Positions 40,830 through 47,843 of a stretch of DNA of 47,843 bases are shown here, piece by piece. Under the pieces are notes generated by a model. That model saw only the letters and a program-made list of their open reading frames with translations. It ran no database searches and was not told the DNA's origin. Location of the stretch: the NCBI GenBank assembly GCA_937922045.1, contig CAKZXA010000103.1, positions 1 to 47,843 of the forward strand, read 5' to 3'. The number at the start of each line of letters is the position of its first letter. Position 1 is the stretch's first letter. The position numbers and the translations under genes were made by a program. This DNA comes from an uncultured Acidimicrobiales bacterium (GTDB taxonomy: Bacteria; Actinomycetota; Acidimicrobiia; Acidimicrobiales; SZUA-35).

Positions 40830-41993
40830 ATGGACTTCACGCCAAACCCCGATCACGAGGCGATCATCGAGGGCGTCGACCGTGTGTGTAGCGATTTCGA
40901 CGACGCCTACTGGGCGGCCTGTGATCAGAACCACGAGTTTCCGTGGGCGTTCTACACCAAGATGGCCGAGGGGGGCTGGATCGGTATCGCCCTGCCCGAA
41001 GAGTATGGCGGTGGGGGACAAGGCATCGCCGAGGGTGCTCTCGTGCTGAACCGAGTAGCGGCCTCCGGTGCTGCGATGAACGGGTCGACCGCTCTGCATC
41101 TGACGATGTTTGGGCTGCAACCCGTGGTGAAGTTCGGGAACGACCAACTCAAGCAGACCTTTCTCCCTCGGGCTGCCGCTGGCGACCTTCATGTCGCCTT
41201 CGGCGTGACCGAGCCTGATGCCGGCACCGACACGAGTCGCATCGCCACGCGCGCCGTGCCCGACGGGATGGGGGGCTGGATCATTAGCGGTCGTAAGATC
41301 TGGACGTCCAAGGCCCTCGAGTCCGAGGTGTGCCTGCTCCTGGCCCGCACCGACGGTGAACCAGGAGAAGGCTTCGGTGGCCTTTCCCTGTTTCTCGTCG
41401 ACCTCGACCCCGAGCATTGCGACATCGTTCCCATTCCCAAGGTGGGTAGAAACGCAGTCGCCTCGTGTGAGGTGGCCTATGACGAGCTTCCGGTTGAAGG
41501 CTGGCGGCTTGTCGGCGATCGCGGTCGAGGATTTCACCACATCCTGCATGGGTTGAATCCCGAACGAATCCTCCTGGCCGCTATGGCCTGTGGCATCGGC
41601 GAGGTAGCGCTACGTCGAGCCGTCGGTTACGCCAACGAACGGTCGGTCTTCGACCGACTCATCGGCGCTAATCAGGCCATTTCTCACCCTCTAGCACGAG
41701 CCCACATGGAGCTGAACGCGGCGCTCACCCTGGCGATGAAAGCAGCCTGGATGTATGACAACGGCCATGAGGCTGGAGAGCTGGCCAATACGGCGAAGTA
41801 TCTCGCGGCTGAAGCGAGCTACTTCGCTGCTGATCAGGCAGTGCAGACGCACGGTGGTCTGGGGTATGCCACCGAGTACCACGTTGAGCGGTACTGGCGT
41901 GAGGCTCGCCTTCAACGACTCGCGCCGGTTAGCCAGGAAATGACGCTGAACTACATTGCCCAAAAGGTGCTTGGTCTTCCTCGTAGTTACTAG
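40830..41993 (+). CDS. Acyl-CoA dehydrogenase
   Basis: A 387-residue flavoprotein with the full ACAD fold: the FAD motif VAFGVTEPDAGTDTSRI, the IWTSKALESE strand, and the C-terminal HGGLGYATEYHVERYWREAR with the substrate and FAD motifs. It introduces a trans-2,3 double bond into an acyl-CoA. The reading frame continues upstream for 91 codons, but that stretch overlaps the SDR and has no ACAD resemblance; ATG 40830 has GAAGG in front. Chain-length specificity is not predictable. Confidence 0.92.
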   Translation: MDFTPNPDHEAIIEGVDRVCSDFDDAYWAACDQNHEFPWAFYTKMAEGGWIGIALPEEYGGGGQGIAEGALVLNRVAASGAAMNGSTALHLTMFGLQPVVKFGNDQLKQTFLPRAAAGDLHVAFGVTEPDAGTDTSRIATRAVPDGMGGWIISGRKIWTSKALESEVCLLLARTDGEPGEGFGGLSLFLVDLDPEHCDIVPIPKVGRNAVASCEVAYDELPVEGWRLVGDRGRGFHHILHGLNPERILLAAMACGIGEVALRRAVGYANERSVFDRLIGANQAISHPLARAHMELNAALTLAMKAAWMYDNGHEAGELANTAKYLAAEASYFAADQAVQTHGGLGYATEYHVERYWREARLQRLAPVSQEMTLNYIAQKVLGLPRSY

Positions 41994-42085
41994 GCTGCGG
42001 CTGAATGGGCCGTTCTTCGGAACCAACACGAACCAGATAGATCTCGCGGCGGAGAGCCTCGAAGAAAAGGGAGACCGACTAGCTC

Positions 42086-42727
42086 ATGGCAGATCCGACG
42101 AAGCCACGTACACCCTTTGCCCCTTGGGATCGGCGAGAGCTGCCAGGGAGCTTCACGGTTGAAGAGACAGCGAAGCGAGTCGGCCACTACAAGTGGTTGG
42201 AGATGCGCATTTTTGAGCTGATGGGTGGTTGGGTGGCTACGGTGCCCGAACTCGACATCAAACTTCGGCTCGGCACCCACTGCTACCACCACGCTTTTCA
42301 CTCCGAACTCTGGCACAAGCGGCTTCCCGAGCTGCGCGAGATAAACCCGGACAAGATGACGGTTGCGCCCAGTCCTGAGATCGAAACGTTCATCGAGGCG
42401 CTGGGGGAACCCGAGCGGGCGGAGTTGACGATCGAGAAGCTCGTTGGGCTCTATCGCGTGTTTCTGCCCCATCTCATCGCCGCCTACACCTACCACATGA
42501 ACAACACGAGCAAGATCACCGACGCTCCGACGATTCGCTCGTTGAACTTCTGCTTGCAGGACGACATGGAGGAGTGGCGCGAGGGCGAGATGATTCTCCA
42601 ATCACTGATCGAATCGCCCGAAGACATTGAGCGTGCTACCGCTCACCAGGCCACATTGACTACGCTCGTTGTCAAGGCCGGTGGAATTGTTGGACCGGGA
42701 TCGATCGGAAGCTTTAGCACCGAATGA
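42086..42727 (+). CDS. Ferritin-like protein of unknown function
   Basis: A 213-residue protein, largely helical. Carboxylate/His pairs LEMRIFELMGGW, GTHCYHHAFHSELWHKRLPEL and DDMEEWREGEMILQSL look like the helices of a ferritin-like diiron fold, though I cannot confirm the ligands. The next gene starts inside its stop (ATGA), so the two are coupled. It follows the acyl-CoA dehydrogenase by about 90 bp in the same direction. AAAGGGAGA lies upstream of the ATG. The function is unknown; oxidation or iron storage are guesses. Confidence 0.8.
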   Translation: MADPTKPRTPFAPWDRRELPGSFTVEETAKRVGHYKWLEMRIFELMGGWVATVPELDIKLRLGTHCYHHAFHSELWHKRLPELREINPDKMTVAPSPEIETFIEALGEPERAELTIEKLVGLYRVFLPHLIAAYTYHMNNTSKITDAPTIRSLNFCLQDDMEEWREGEMILQSLIESPEDIERATAHQATLTTLVVKAGGIVGPGSIGSFSTE

Positions 42728-43290
42728 TTGTGATCAAGCCTTCTACCTTTGACAAGGTCGAGTTCGATGCAGAACGCATCGCCAGCTACGCCGATCAGGC
42801 GCGCCTGCTCGTCGACAAAGGCCTGAGCGATGACGAGTCCATCGAGATCGATGTGGACGAAACGCTTTCGACCAGCCGGGTGCGTATCAAATCGATCGAG
42901 CCGATCCGGATCGAGGTTGAAAGCGGTGCCCTCGAGGACTACAAGTTTCCTCGAACGCTCAGCGAGCTAGATTCGCTGGTGGCCTTTAGCCGGCTGTTCT
43001 TGGAGGTCGCCGATCGTCGGCGTAGTGATTTCGCCGCCCCCGAGCTCGATGCGCAGCTCGGTCGGGCTGAGCGCATGGCCTGGGACGTCAATCTCTACGG
43101 CAGGGTTGGTCGGCTTGGCCTGCGGGTGCATATGCCTCGGTTCCGCTACGACTTTCGCAACCGACATGGTTTCAGCGACCTAGCGGACCGCACCTTCGAC
43201 ACGCTGTGGAGCGATAGCAAGCTGACGTGGCCGGAAATCGCCGACTTGTCGAAAAGGGCTCAGGATTCGGTCAACGCTGACCACTTCTAG
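42724..43290 (+). CDS. Unrecognised protein coupled to the ferritin-like gene
   Basis: A 188-residue acidic protein. The middle has an alternating strand pattern (ESIEIDVDETLSTSRVRIKSIEPIRIEVESGALED), and the second half has the basic stretch RHGFSDLADRTFDTLWSDSKLTWPEIADL. No signal peptide or membrane segment is seen. The start overlaps the upstream stop by four bases, which suggests a protein complex or a shared pathway. I do not recognise a family. Confidence 0.78.
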   Translation: MIVIKPSTFDKVEFDAERIASYADQARLLVDKGLSDDESIEIDVDETLSTSRVRIKSIEPIRIEVESGALEDYKFPRTLSELDSLVAFSRLFLEVADRRRSDFAAPELDAQLGRAERMAWDVNLYGRVGRLGLRVHMPRFRYDFRNRHGFSDLADRTFDTLWSDSKLTWPEIADLSKRAQDSVNADHF

Positions 43291-43358
43291 TTTGGTCTCC
43301 CTGCGGCTTTCTGCCGTCGGCTAGCGGTCGGGCAGTGTCGGCTGGTTACGCTGATGTC

Positions 43359-43637
43359 GTGATTCTCACCGAGCTAACCGAGGTGTTGCGCGAGCGAGCT
43401 TCAGCCGATCCGTCCGAGTCCTATACGGCTCGGCTGTTGGCCGACGATGCCTTGATACGACGAAAGATCATGGAGGAGGCCTTCGAGGTCTGCCTTGAGA
43501 TCGAACGGGCGGAAGTGGACGCCGACGCCTTGGCCGCGGAAGCGGCAGATTTGTTGTACCACCTGATGGTTGGGTTGGTCGGTGCCGGTGTGAGCCTTGA
43601 TGATGTGTTTGCCGTGCTGGAAGCGAGGCGAGCATGA
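43359..43637 (+). CDS. hisE: Phosphoribosyl-ATP pyrophosphatase
   Basis: A 92-residue protein of the MazG-like HisE family. It has SYTARLL, the metal-binding KIMEEAFEVCLEIE helix and EAADLLYHLMVGLVGAG. It hydrolyses PRATP to PRAMP in the second histidine step. Of two possible starts (GTG 43335 and GTG 43359), the second is preferred because TACGCT lies six bases upstream. It overlaps hisG by four bases, the hisE-hisG order known from mycobacteria. Confidence 0.93.
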   Translation: MILTELTEVLRERASADPSESYTARLLADDALIRRKIMEEAFEVCLEIERAEVDADALAAEAADLLYHLMVGLVGAGVSLDDVFAVLEARRA

Positions 43638-44488
43638 ACATCCTGACCACGCCGACGGTGGCCGTGCCATCCAAAGGGCGGTTGCGTGAACAGGTTCTCG
43701 ACCTGCTCTCACACGCCGGCTACTCGACGCGGGCTTTTTCCCGAGCTGATGCGTCGGCCACCGTTGAGCAGATCGACTTTATTGAGATGCGTCCCCGTGA
43801 TGCCGCCGCATGGTTGAGGGCGGGGCGCCTTTCCGCCGCCTTCATCTCGACCGACACAGCCCTTGAGAACGAGGTGGAGACATGGGAGCACCTCGATCTC
43901 GGGTTTGCTCGAAGCGATCTGGTGGTCGCCTGTCGTGAGTCGGCCACGTTCCAGACTATGGCCGACCTTGACGGCACCACGATTGCTACCCATCTCCCGC
44001 AGTGGACCCGGCGTTGGCTCGATCTCGAAGGGATCGCGGCCAACGTGGTGACCATGGGGGGATCGCTCGAAGGCGTGTGCGCGGCCGGTATGGCCGACGC
44101 CATCGTCGATCTTCGGGAGACGGGCGGCAGCCTCATCCGCAACCGCCTCCGGGTGCTGGCCCAAGGCCATAGTTGTGAGGCCAGGTTTAGCTGGGCTGCC
44201 GATGCGGCTGAACCCATTCGCGGGCTTACGCTTCGGTTGGAGGCGGCCTTGGAGGCCTCTGCCACCCAGTACCTGATGTTGCATATTCACCCCGATCGGG
44301 TGGATGGCTTGTCTGAAGTATTTCCCGGGTTGGCCGCTCCGACCGTTCTACCGCTCGCCGGCCGGACCGACCTGGTGGCCGCTCATCTGGTGGTCAAGCG
44401 GTCTGAACTTTGGAGCCGGCTTTCATCGCTGCGTGAACTGGGGGCCACCGGTATCGTGGCCCTGCCAACGGGTGCCATCCTGCCCTAG
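43634..44488 (+). CDS. hisG: ATP phosphoribosyltransferase (long form)
   Basis: A 284-residue HisG. It has VAVPSKGRLREQVLDLL at the start, DLGFARSDLVVACRE, and the DAIVDLRETGGSL phosphate loop, then a C-terminal domain of about 70 residues ending LRELGATGIVALPTGAIL. That domain binds the feedback inhibitor histidine. It catalyses the first committed step of histidine synthesis. It does not need HisZ because it is the long form. It is coupled to hisE. No other his genes are nearby. Confidence 0.95.
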   Translation: MNILTTPTVAVPSKGRLREQVLDLLSHAGYSTRAFSRADASATVEQIDFIEMRPRDAAAWLRAGRLSAAFISTDTALENEVETWEHLDLGFARSDLVVACRESATFQTMADLDGTTIATHLPQWTRRWLDLEGIAANVVTMGGSLEGVCAAGMADAIVDLRETGGSLIRNRLRVLAQGHSCEARFSWAADAAEPIRGLTLRLEAALEASATQYLMLHIHPDRVDGLSEVFPGLAAPTVLPLAGRTDLVAAHLVVKRSELWSRLSSLRELGATGIVALPTGAILP

Positions 44489-44516
44489 CTCGTCGCCCAG
44501 GGCTTGCGCTCGCCGT

Positions 44517-44870
44517 TTAGGCGAGGTCGTGCATGGACACACCGTCGAAGAGATCGATGTCGGGTGACCGGCGAAGCAGCGGCACGGTGGCTGTGGCCAT
44601 GGCCACCATGTTCGCGCTGTCGAAGTGGGCCTGTTGCGTCTCAACCGAGTCCCACTTTTCGACCACGACCACGCGGCCCTCACGGGTGCTCGAAACAACA
44701 AGATCGATGTTGCGGCAGCCAGGCTCACCTCGCGTGGCGACAACATAGCGGGCCAGCACGTCGAGTAAATCTCCGAGATGGTCGGACTCAAAGTCCAGAA
44801 TTACCATAAGCGGTTCGATCTCCTCGACCGCTTCCTGACTACTGTTTCCATCTGTATTTGAGTTGGTCAT
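44517..44870 (-). CDS. Antibiotic-biosynthesis-monooxygenase (ABM) domain protein
   Basis: A 117-residue protein with one ABM fold: MVILDFESDHLGDLLDVLARYVVATRGEPGCRNIDLVV, then REGRVVVVEKWDSVETQQAHFDS. The first 19 residues are polar and probably disordered. ABM proteins include quinol monooxygenases and small stress-related enzymes; no specific substrate is evident. AGAGGAAA lies upstream of ATG. It is divergent from the sigma factor gene. Confidence 0.82.
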   Translation of the reverse strand: MTNSNTDGNSSQEAVEEIEPLMVILDFESDHLGDLLDVLARYVVATRGEPGCRNIDLVVSSTREGRVVVVEKWDSVETQQAHFDSANMVAMATATVPLLRRSPDIDLFDGVSMHDLA

Positions 44871-44999
44871 TGGGTTTCCTCTCGCTCAAGGCGATAGCGA
44901 CTGTTGCCGAGAAGGGGGTATAGAGTCGTTGCACCCAAGATCTGCACGTAAATCGGCGGTGGAAGGCCGCAGTAGGCGAATAGACTTGGAATACGACAT

Positions 45000-45010
45000 C
45001 ATGAGTCATG
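45000..45010. promoter_or_regulatory. Palindrome upstream of the sigma factor gene
   Basis: CATGAGTCATG is an 11-bp odd-centred palindrome in the divergent space between the ABM and sigma genes. It is small, so chance is possible. Confidence 0.25.
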
Positions 45011-45103
45011 TCTGCGATGCAAGCCGCATTGCCAGAAGAAGGTCTGGGAACGGCGGCAAGCTGATCGTGGGACCTGGCCCATACGAGACGAGAGGCAGGA
45101 TCC

Positions 45104-46039
45104 TTGGCTAAGGAGCGCGTCGAGCGAGACGAGGAAGACCTCGTAAGGCTGTACCTCACTGATATCGGTCAGTATCCGCTGCTGACAAAGGAAGACGAAG
45201 TTCGCCTCGCCCAGGCTATCGAGGAAGGCAAGGCCGCTGCGGCCGAGCTCGAAGAAGATGCCAACGTCACAATGCCGCGCAAACGCGAACTGCGGCGTCT
45301 TGTGCGAAAGGGCCGCTCGGCCGAACGCACCTTTGTTCAGTCCAACCTTCGGCTCGTCGTCTCCATCGCCAAGAAGTACCAGGCCTCCGGTCTGCCCCTG
45401 CTCGACCTGATCCAGGAAGGCAACCTCGGTCTTATGCACGCCGTCGAGAAGTTCGATTGGCGTAAAGGCTTCAAGTTCTCGACCTACGCGACCTGGTGGA
45501 TCCGTCAAGCGATCACCCGCGGAATCGCGAACACCGGCCGAACGATTCGTCTACCGGTACACGCTGGCGACACTCTGGCTCGGCTGCAAAAGGCTCGTGC
45601 TCGTCTCGAGCTGAAGTACGGTCGGCCAGCCACACTCACCGAGCTTTCGGCCGAGGTCGAAATGCCGGAAGACAAGGTCACCGAAGCTCTTCGCTTCGCC
45701 GCCGAGCCTCTGTCACTCTCCGAGCCGCTTCGCGAAGATGGCGATGCTGAGCTTGGCGATGTGGTTGAGGATCGCTCCGCCGATTCACCGTTCGAGGTTG
45801 CCGCCACGGCACTCTTGCCCGATGAAATCTCCCGTCTGCTCGCCCCGCTCGACGAGCGTGAGCGTGAGATCCTCAAGCTTCGCTTCGGTCTCGACCGTGG
45901 TGAGCCCCGCACCCTTGAAGAGGTTGGCGAGTACTTCAACCTCACCCGTGAGCGGATCCGGCAGATCGAAGCCCGGGCGATGTCAAAGTTGCGTCACCCA
46001 TCTTCAGACACCGGCGCCCGAGACCTTCTCGCCGTCTAG
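45104..46039 (+). CDS. Sigma-70 group 2 (principal-like) sigma factor
   Basis: A 311-residue sigma factor with regions 1.2 (DLVRLYLTDIGQYPLLTKEDEVRLAQAIE), 2 (NLRLVVSIAKKYQASGLPLLDLIQEGNLGLMHAVEKFDWRKG and FSTYATWWIRQAITR), 3 and 4 (LDEREREILKLRFGL, then TLEEVGEYFNLTRERIRQIEARAMSKLRH). Region 1.1 is absent, so it is a SigB/HrdA-like group 2 factor and not the housekeeping one. The start is TTG 45104 with GAGGCAGGA in front. The STAS antagonist at 1265 could act on a different sigma factor. Confidence 0.93.
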   Translation: MAKERVERDEEDLVRLYLTDIGQYPLLTKEDEVRLAQAIEEGKAAAAELEEDANVTMPRKRELRRLVRKGRSAERTFVQSNLRLVVSIAKKYQASGLPLLDLIQEGNLGLMHAVEKFDWRKGFKFSTYATWWIRQAITRGIANTGRTIRLPVHAGDTLARLQKARARLELKYGRPATLTELSAEVEMPEDKVTEALRFAAEPLSLSEPLREDGDAELGDVVEDRSADSPFEVAATALLPDEISRLLAPLDEREREILKLRFGLDRGEPRTLEEVGEYFNLTRERIRQIEARAMSKLRHPSSDTGARDLLAV

Positions 46040-46064
46040 CCCCGCCCCGTCGGCGGCACGTCTG

Positions 46065-46643
46065 GTGATTTGGTACGCGGCCTTCGGGTCAAACCTTCTA
46101 CGCGCTCGGTTTCTGGCCTACCTTGAGGGTGGTCCGGTTCCCGGTGGAGGCACGCCACAGGCCGGTTCGTCGGACCCAACACCGCCGATCGCTGACCGCC
46201 CCTATCGGTTGCCCTATCCGATGCTGTTCGCCAACGAATCGGTTCGCTGGGGTGGGGGAGTCTGTTTCGTCGACACGACACGTCCGGCCGAACCTGCGCC
46301 AACGCTGGGCCGGGCCTGGCTCATCTCGCTGGAGCAAATGGCCGATGTTTGGGTCCAGGAGAACAGTGGCGTCAGCGCCGAGCTCGACCTTGATCGCCTC
46401 ATCGCCGAGGGCTTCATCGATGCCGAGTCGGGTTGGTATCGCAGACTTCACTATCTTGGAAGCCTCGATGGGTACCCGGTGGCCACGATCACCAATGCCG
46501 ATGAGGTGACCCCCAATCGGCCCACCGATGCCTACCTCAACATTGTTTCGGCCGGACTGAGCGAGACGTGGAACCTCGACGAACAAGCGATCGCCACCTA
46601 TCTCGATCAGCTGTATCCGGCACAAGGGATGGGCTGCGTGTGA
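46065..46643 (+). CDS. Gamma-glutamylcyclotransferase-like protein
   Basis: A 192-residue protein starting VIWYAAFGSNLLRARFLAYLEGG. The Tyr/Phe-Gly-Ser-Asn loop and following Arg are typical of the GGCT/AIG2 fold; some actinobacterial members are mislabelled histone deacetylase. The central part (ANESVRWGGGVCFVDTT) and TNADEVTPNRPTDAYLNIVSAGL fit the same group. The frame extends into the sigma gene; GTG 46065 is the first start after the sigma stop. Its stop overlaps the next gene by four bases (GTGA). Confidence 0.78.
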   Translation: MIWYAAFGSNLLRARFLAYLEGGPVPGGGTPQAGSSDPTPPIADRPYRLPYPMLFANESVRWGGGVCFVDTTRPAEPAPTLGRAWLISLEQMADVWVQENSGVSAELDLDRLIAEGFIDAESGWYRRLHYLGSLDGYPVATITNADEVTPNRPTDAYLNIVSAGLSETWNLDEQAIATYLDQLYPAQGMGCV

Positions 46644-47278
46644 CAACGCGACGGGCCGCATACCTGCTGGCTGCAGGTTCGGTTGGGGTTCTCGCTTTGG
46701 CCGCGCTGCTGAGTGTCGTTCAGGACGAACCCTTCTCGACCTACAGCCGTGACACCTTCATGACGGCCGAGGTGTCGGTGCTTACCGGTGTGCTGTCCAA
46801 CCTCGGGGTCTTCATCTGGATCAGTTCAGGCTGCATCGCCCTGTTTGCTGCCGCCGTCTGTTGGGCCATGAACCGTGATCGTCGACTATCGGGCTTCTTC
46901 GCCCTGGGCGGTGTGTTGTCGGGGGTGCTGGCGTTCGACGACTTCTTCATGCTCCACGAGTTGGGCTTCGGGGTCGGGATCAACGAACGGATCATCTTCG
47001 GCTTGTACGGGATGTTGCTTGCGATCTTTCTGTGGTGGTTTCGCCACGAGATCGTCGACCATGTGGTGCTCGGTCCGAGTCGCTGGCTACTCGCAGCATC
47101 GCTTGGCCTCGTCACAGGCTCACTGGTCGTCGATGCCCTCCAGGGGCAGCTGGAACCGTTGCTTGGGAACTGGCGGATCTTTTTCGAGGACGGCTTCAAG
47201 TTTCTCGGCATCGTGTGGTGGGCCGCCTACTTCACCAAGGCCGCCTTCGACATGATCCTTCACTCTCGGTCCAGCTGA
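46640..47278 (+). CDS. Multi-pass membrane protein of unknown function
   Basis: A 212-residue protein with about six membrane helices. The third to fourth helix region contains AFDDFFMLHELGFGVGINE, with two Asp, one His and two Glu in a membrane-embedded position, reminiscent of metal-dependent membrane hydrolases but not assignable. It starts at GTG 46640, overlapping the upstream stop (GTGA), so it is translationally coupled to the GGCT-like gene. The function is unknown. Confidence 0.8.
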   Translation: MTTRRAAYLLAAGSVGVLALAALLSVVQDEPFSTYSRDTFMTAEVSVLTGVLSNLGVFIWISSGCIALFAAAVCWAMNRDRRLSGFFALGGVLSGVLAFDDFFMLHELGFGVGINERIIFGLYGMLLAIFLWWFRHEIVDHVVLGPSRWLLAASLGLVTGSLVVDALQGQLEPLLGNWRIFFEDGFKFLGIVWWAAYFTKAAFDMILHSRSS

Positions 47279-47359
47279 GCATCGTCGCTGTTCGCCAGCG
47301 CTGCGTCTGCTCCTGCGCCAAGCAGACCATGAGCCCTTCGTCTGTGCCAGCTTGCTACG

Positions 47360-47843
47360 ATGATGGCGTTCATGTCGCTTCTGACTGGCTTGCTGCACGC
47401 TTTTCTTGTCGTCTTGGCAGCGAGCGGCAGCCTCAAGTTGCTTCGACCACAACCGACAGTCGACGCCATGCAGGCGGCGAAACTGTTGCGTCCTCGGCAA
47501 CGTCGCACCGCCATCACCGCGGCCAGAGCGATCGGTGGTGTTGAGCTCGCATTGAGTGTCTGGAGCCTGTGGGTTGGGTCGCCCTTGGCCTTGGCCGCCG
47601 CCGCCTTGTTGTTCGTCGCCTTCAACCTCTTCCTGGATCGCTTGACGAGGTTCGACGCAACCGCCTCCTGCGGCTGTCTGGGCTCGGCCTCGGGAGCTCC
47701 GGGTGTCGCCCACCGACTCGTCAACTGGATAGCGGTCGCAGTGCTCAGCCTTGCCTCTATGGCTGCGGTCGCGGGGAAAGCCCTGCCCACCATCGTCGAC
47801 ACGTTCGCCTTTGGTATCGAGACGACGCTGCCGTATCTGGTGA
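47360..47843 (+). CDS. MauE/DoxX-like membrane protein, truncated by the window edge
   Basis: An open frame of 161 codons running off the right edge. It has four membrane segments and a conserved cysteine loop ASCGCLGSASGAPGVAHRLVNW, typical of MauE-type proteins (methylamine utilisation family), which are thought to help disulfide formation in the periplasm. ATGs at 47360, 47363 and 47372 are all possible. No mau partner genes are visible. The end is missing. Confidence 0.75.
   Translation, partial: MMAFMSLLTGLLHAFLVVLAASGSLKLLRPQPTVDAMQAAKLLRPRQRRTAITAARAIGGVELALSVWSLWVGSPLALAAAALLFVAFNLFLDRLTRFDATASCGCLGSASGAPGVAHRLVNWIAVAVLSLASMAAVAGKALPTIVDTFAFGIETTLPYLV

Noticed and set aside
40779-41549. 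256-codon frame opposite the acyl-CoA dehydrogenase
   Set aside because: Shadow frame; the plus strand holds the complete ACAD motifs.

Overview
The window is high-GC DNA dense with ordinary metabolic genes on both strands. I see no phage, IS, integrase or CRISPR signal. A WhiB protein, a GlnR-like orphan regulator beside glutamine synthetase, a hisE-hisG pair, paired Get3/ArsA-like ATPases near whiB, and many TANNNT boxes placed 6-8 nt before start codons all point to an actinobacterium. The overall mix (selenocysteine genes, Tat proteins, acyl-CoA dehydrogenase and ferritin-like hypotheticals) would fit an Acidimicrobiia-type lineage, but that placement is inference.

Layout. 1-1.6 kb: small GlsB-like membrane protein, tRNA-Pro(CGG), a single-domain response regulator with tandem 13-bp repeats at its promoter, and a STAS anti-anti-sigma factor. 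1.6-5.4 kb: two translationally coupled ArsA/Get3-like ATPases, a divergent NfeD-like membrane protein and WhiB. 5.4-13.4 kb: amino-acid permease, small membrane protein, selB-selA, FxsA, a degenerate metallo-beta-lactamase-fold protein, ErpA and an Mrp ATPase. 13.4-16.4 kb: an ECF sigma factor, zinc-finger anti-sigma factor and small MscS-type channel in one operon, divergent from a second channel-like TM-helix-repeat protein, followed by an unusually structured RNA-like region. 16.4-20.1 kb: Tat-exported thioredoxin-like protein, a 2Fe-2S/xanthine-dehydrogenase-like fusion, RidA, a 52-residue membrane protein and a GNAT acetyltransferase. 20.2-23.6 kb: SerS, glutamate dehydrogenase, BASS transporter. 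23.7-25.9 kb: sulfotransferase coupled to a thioester-reductase-like dehydrogenase. 26-34.3 kb: a nitrogen region (GlnR-like regulator, type I and type II glutamine synthetases, glutamine-dependent NAD synthetase) interleaved with an IMPACT protein, an unrecognised 363-residue protein, a YdhR-like protein and a secreted helical-repeat protein. 34.4-37.2 kb: two tandem coiled-coil M15 peptidases. 37.4-44.5 kb: amidase, DUF72, SDR, acyl-CoA dehydrogenase, two unrecognised coupled genes, HisE-HisG. 44.5-47.8 kb: ABM-domain protein, principal-like sigma factor, gamma-glutamylcyclotransferase-like protein, a membrane protein and a truncated MauE-like gene.

Functional themes. Nitrogen assimilation is the clearest one: gdhA, glnA-glnR, glnII and nadE all make or use glutamate or glutamine. 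Fe-S and selenium metabolism (ErpA, Mrp, SelA/SelB) and redox or envelope stress (WhiB, ECF/ZAS/channels, Get3-like pair) are the others. Several proteins look like family members that have lost catalytic residues (MBL-fold protein, NfeD ClpP-like domain, XDH-like domain, one of the two Get3-like P-loops). The most striking sequence-level signals are the repeated TANNNT-n6-8-start arrangement (probable leaderless genes), the array and palindrome around the response regulator, the ECF/channel cluster, and the structured region at 16083-16367.
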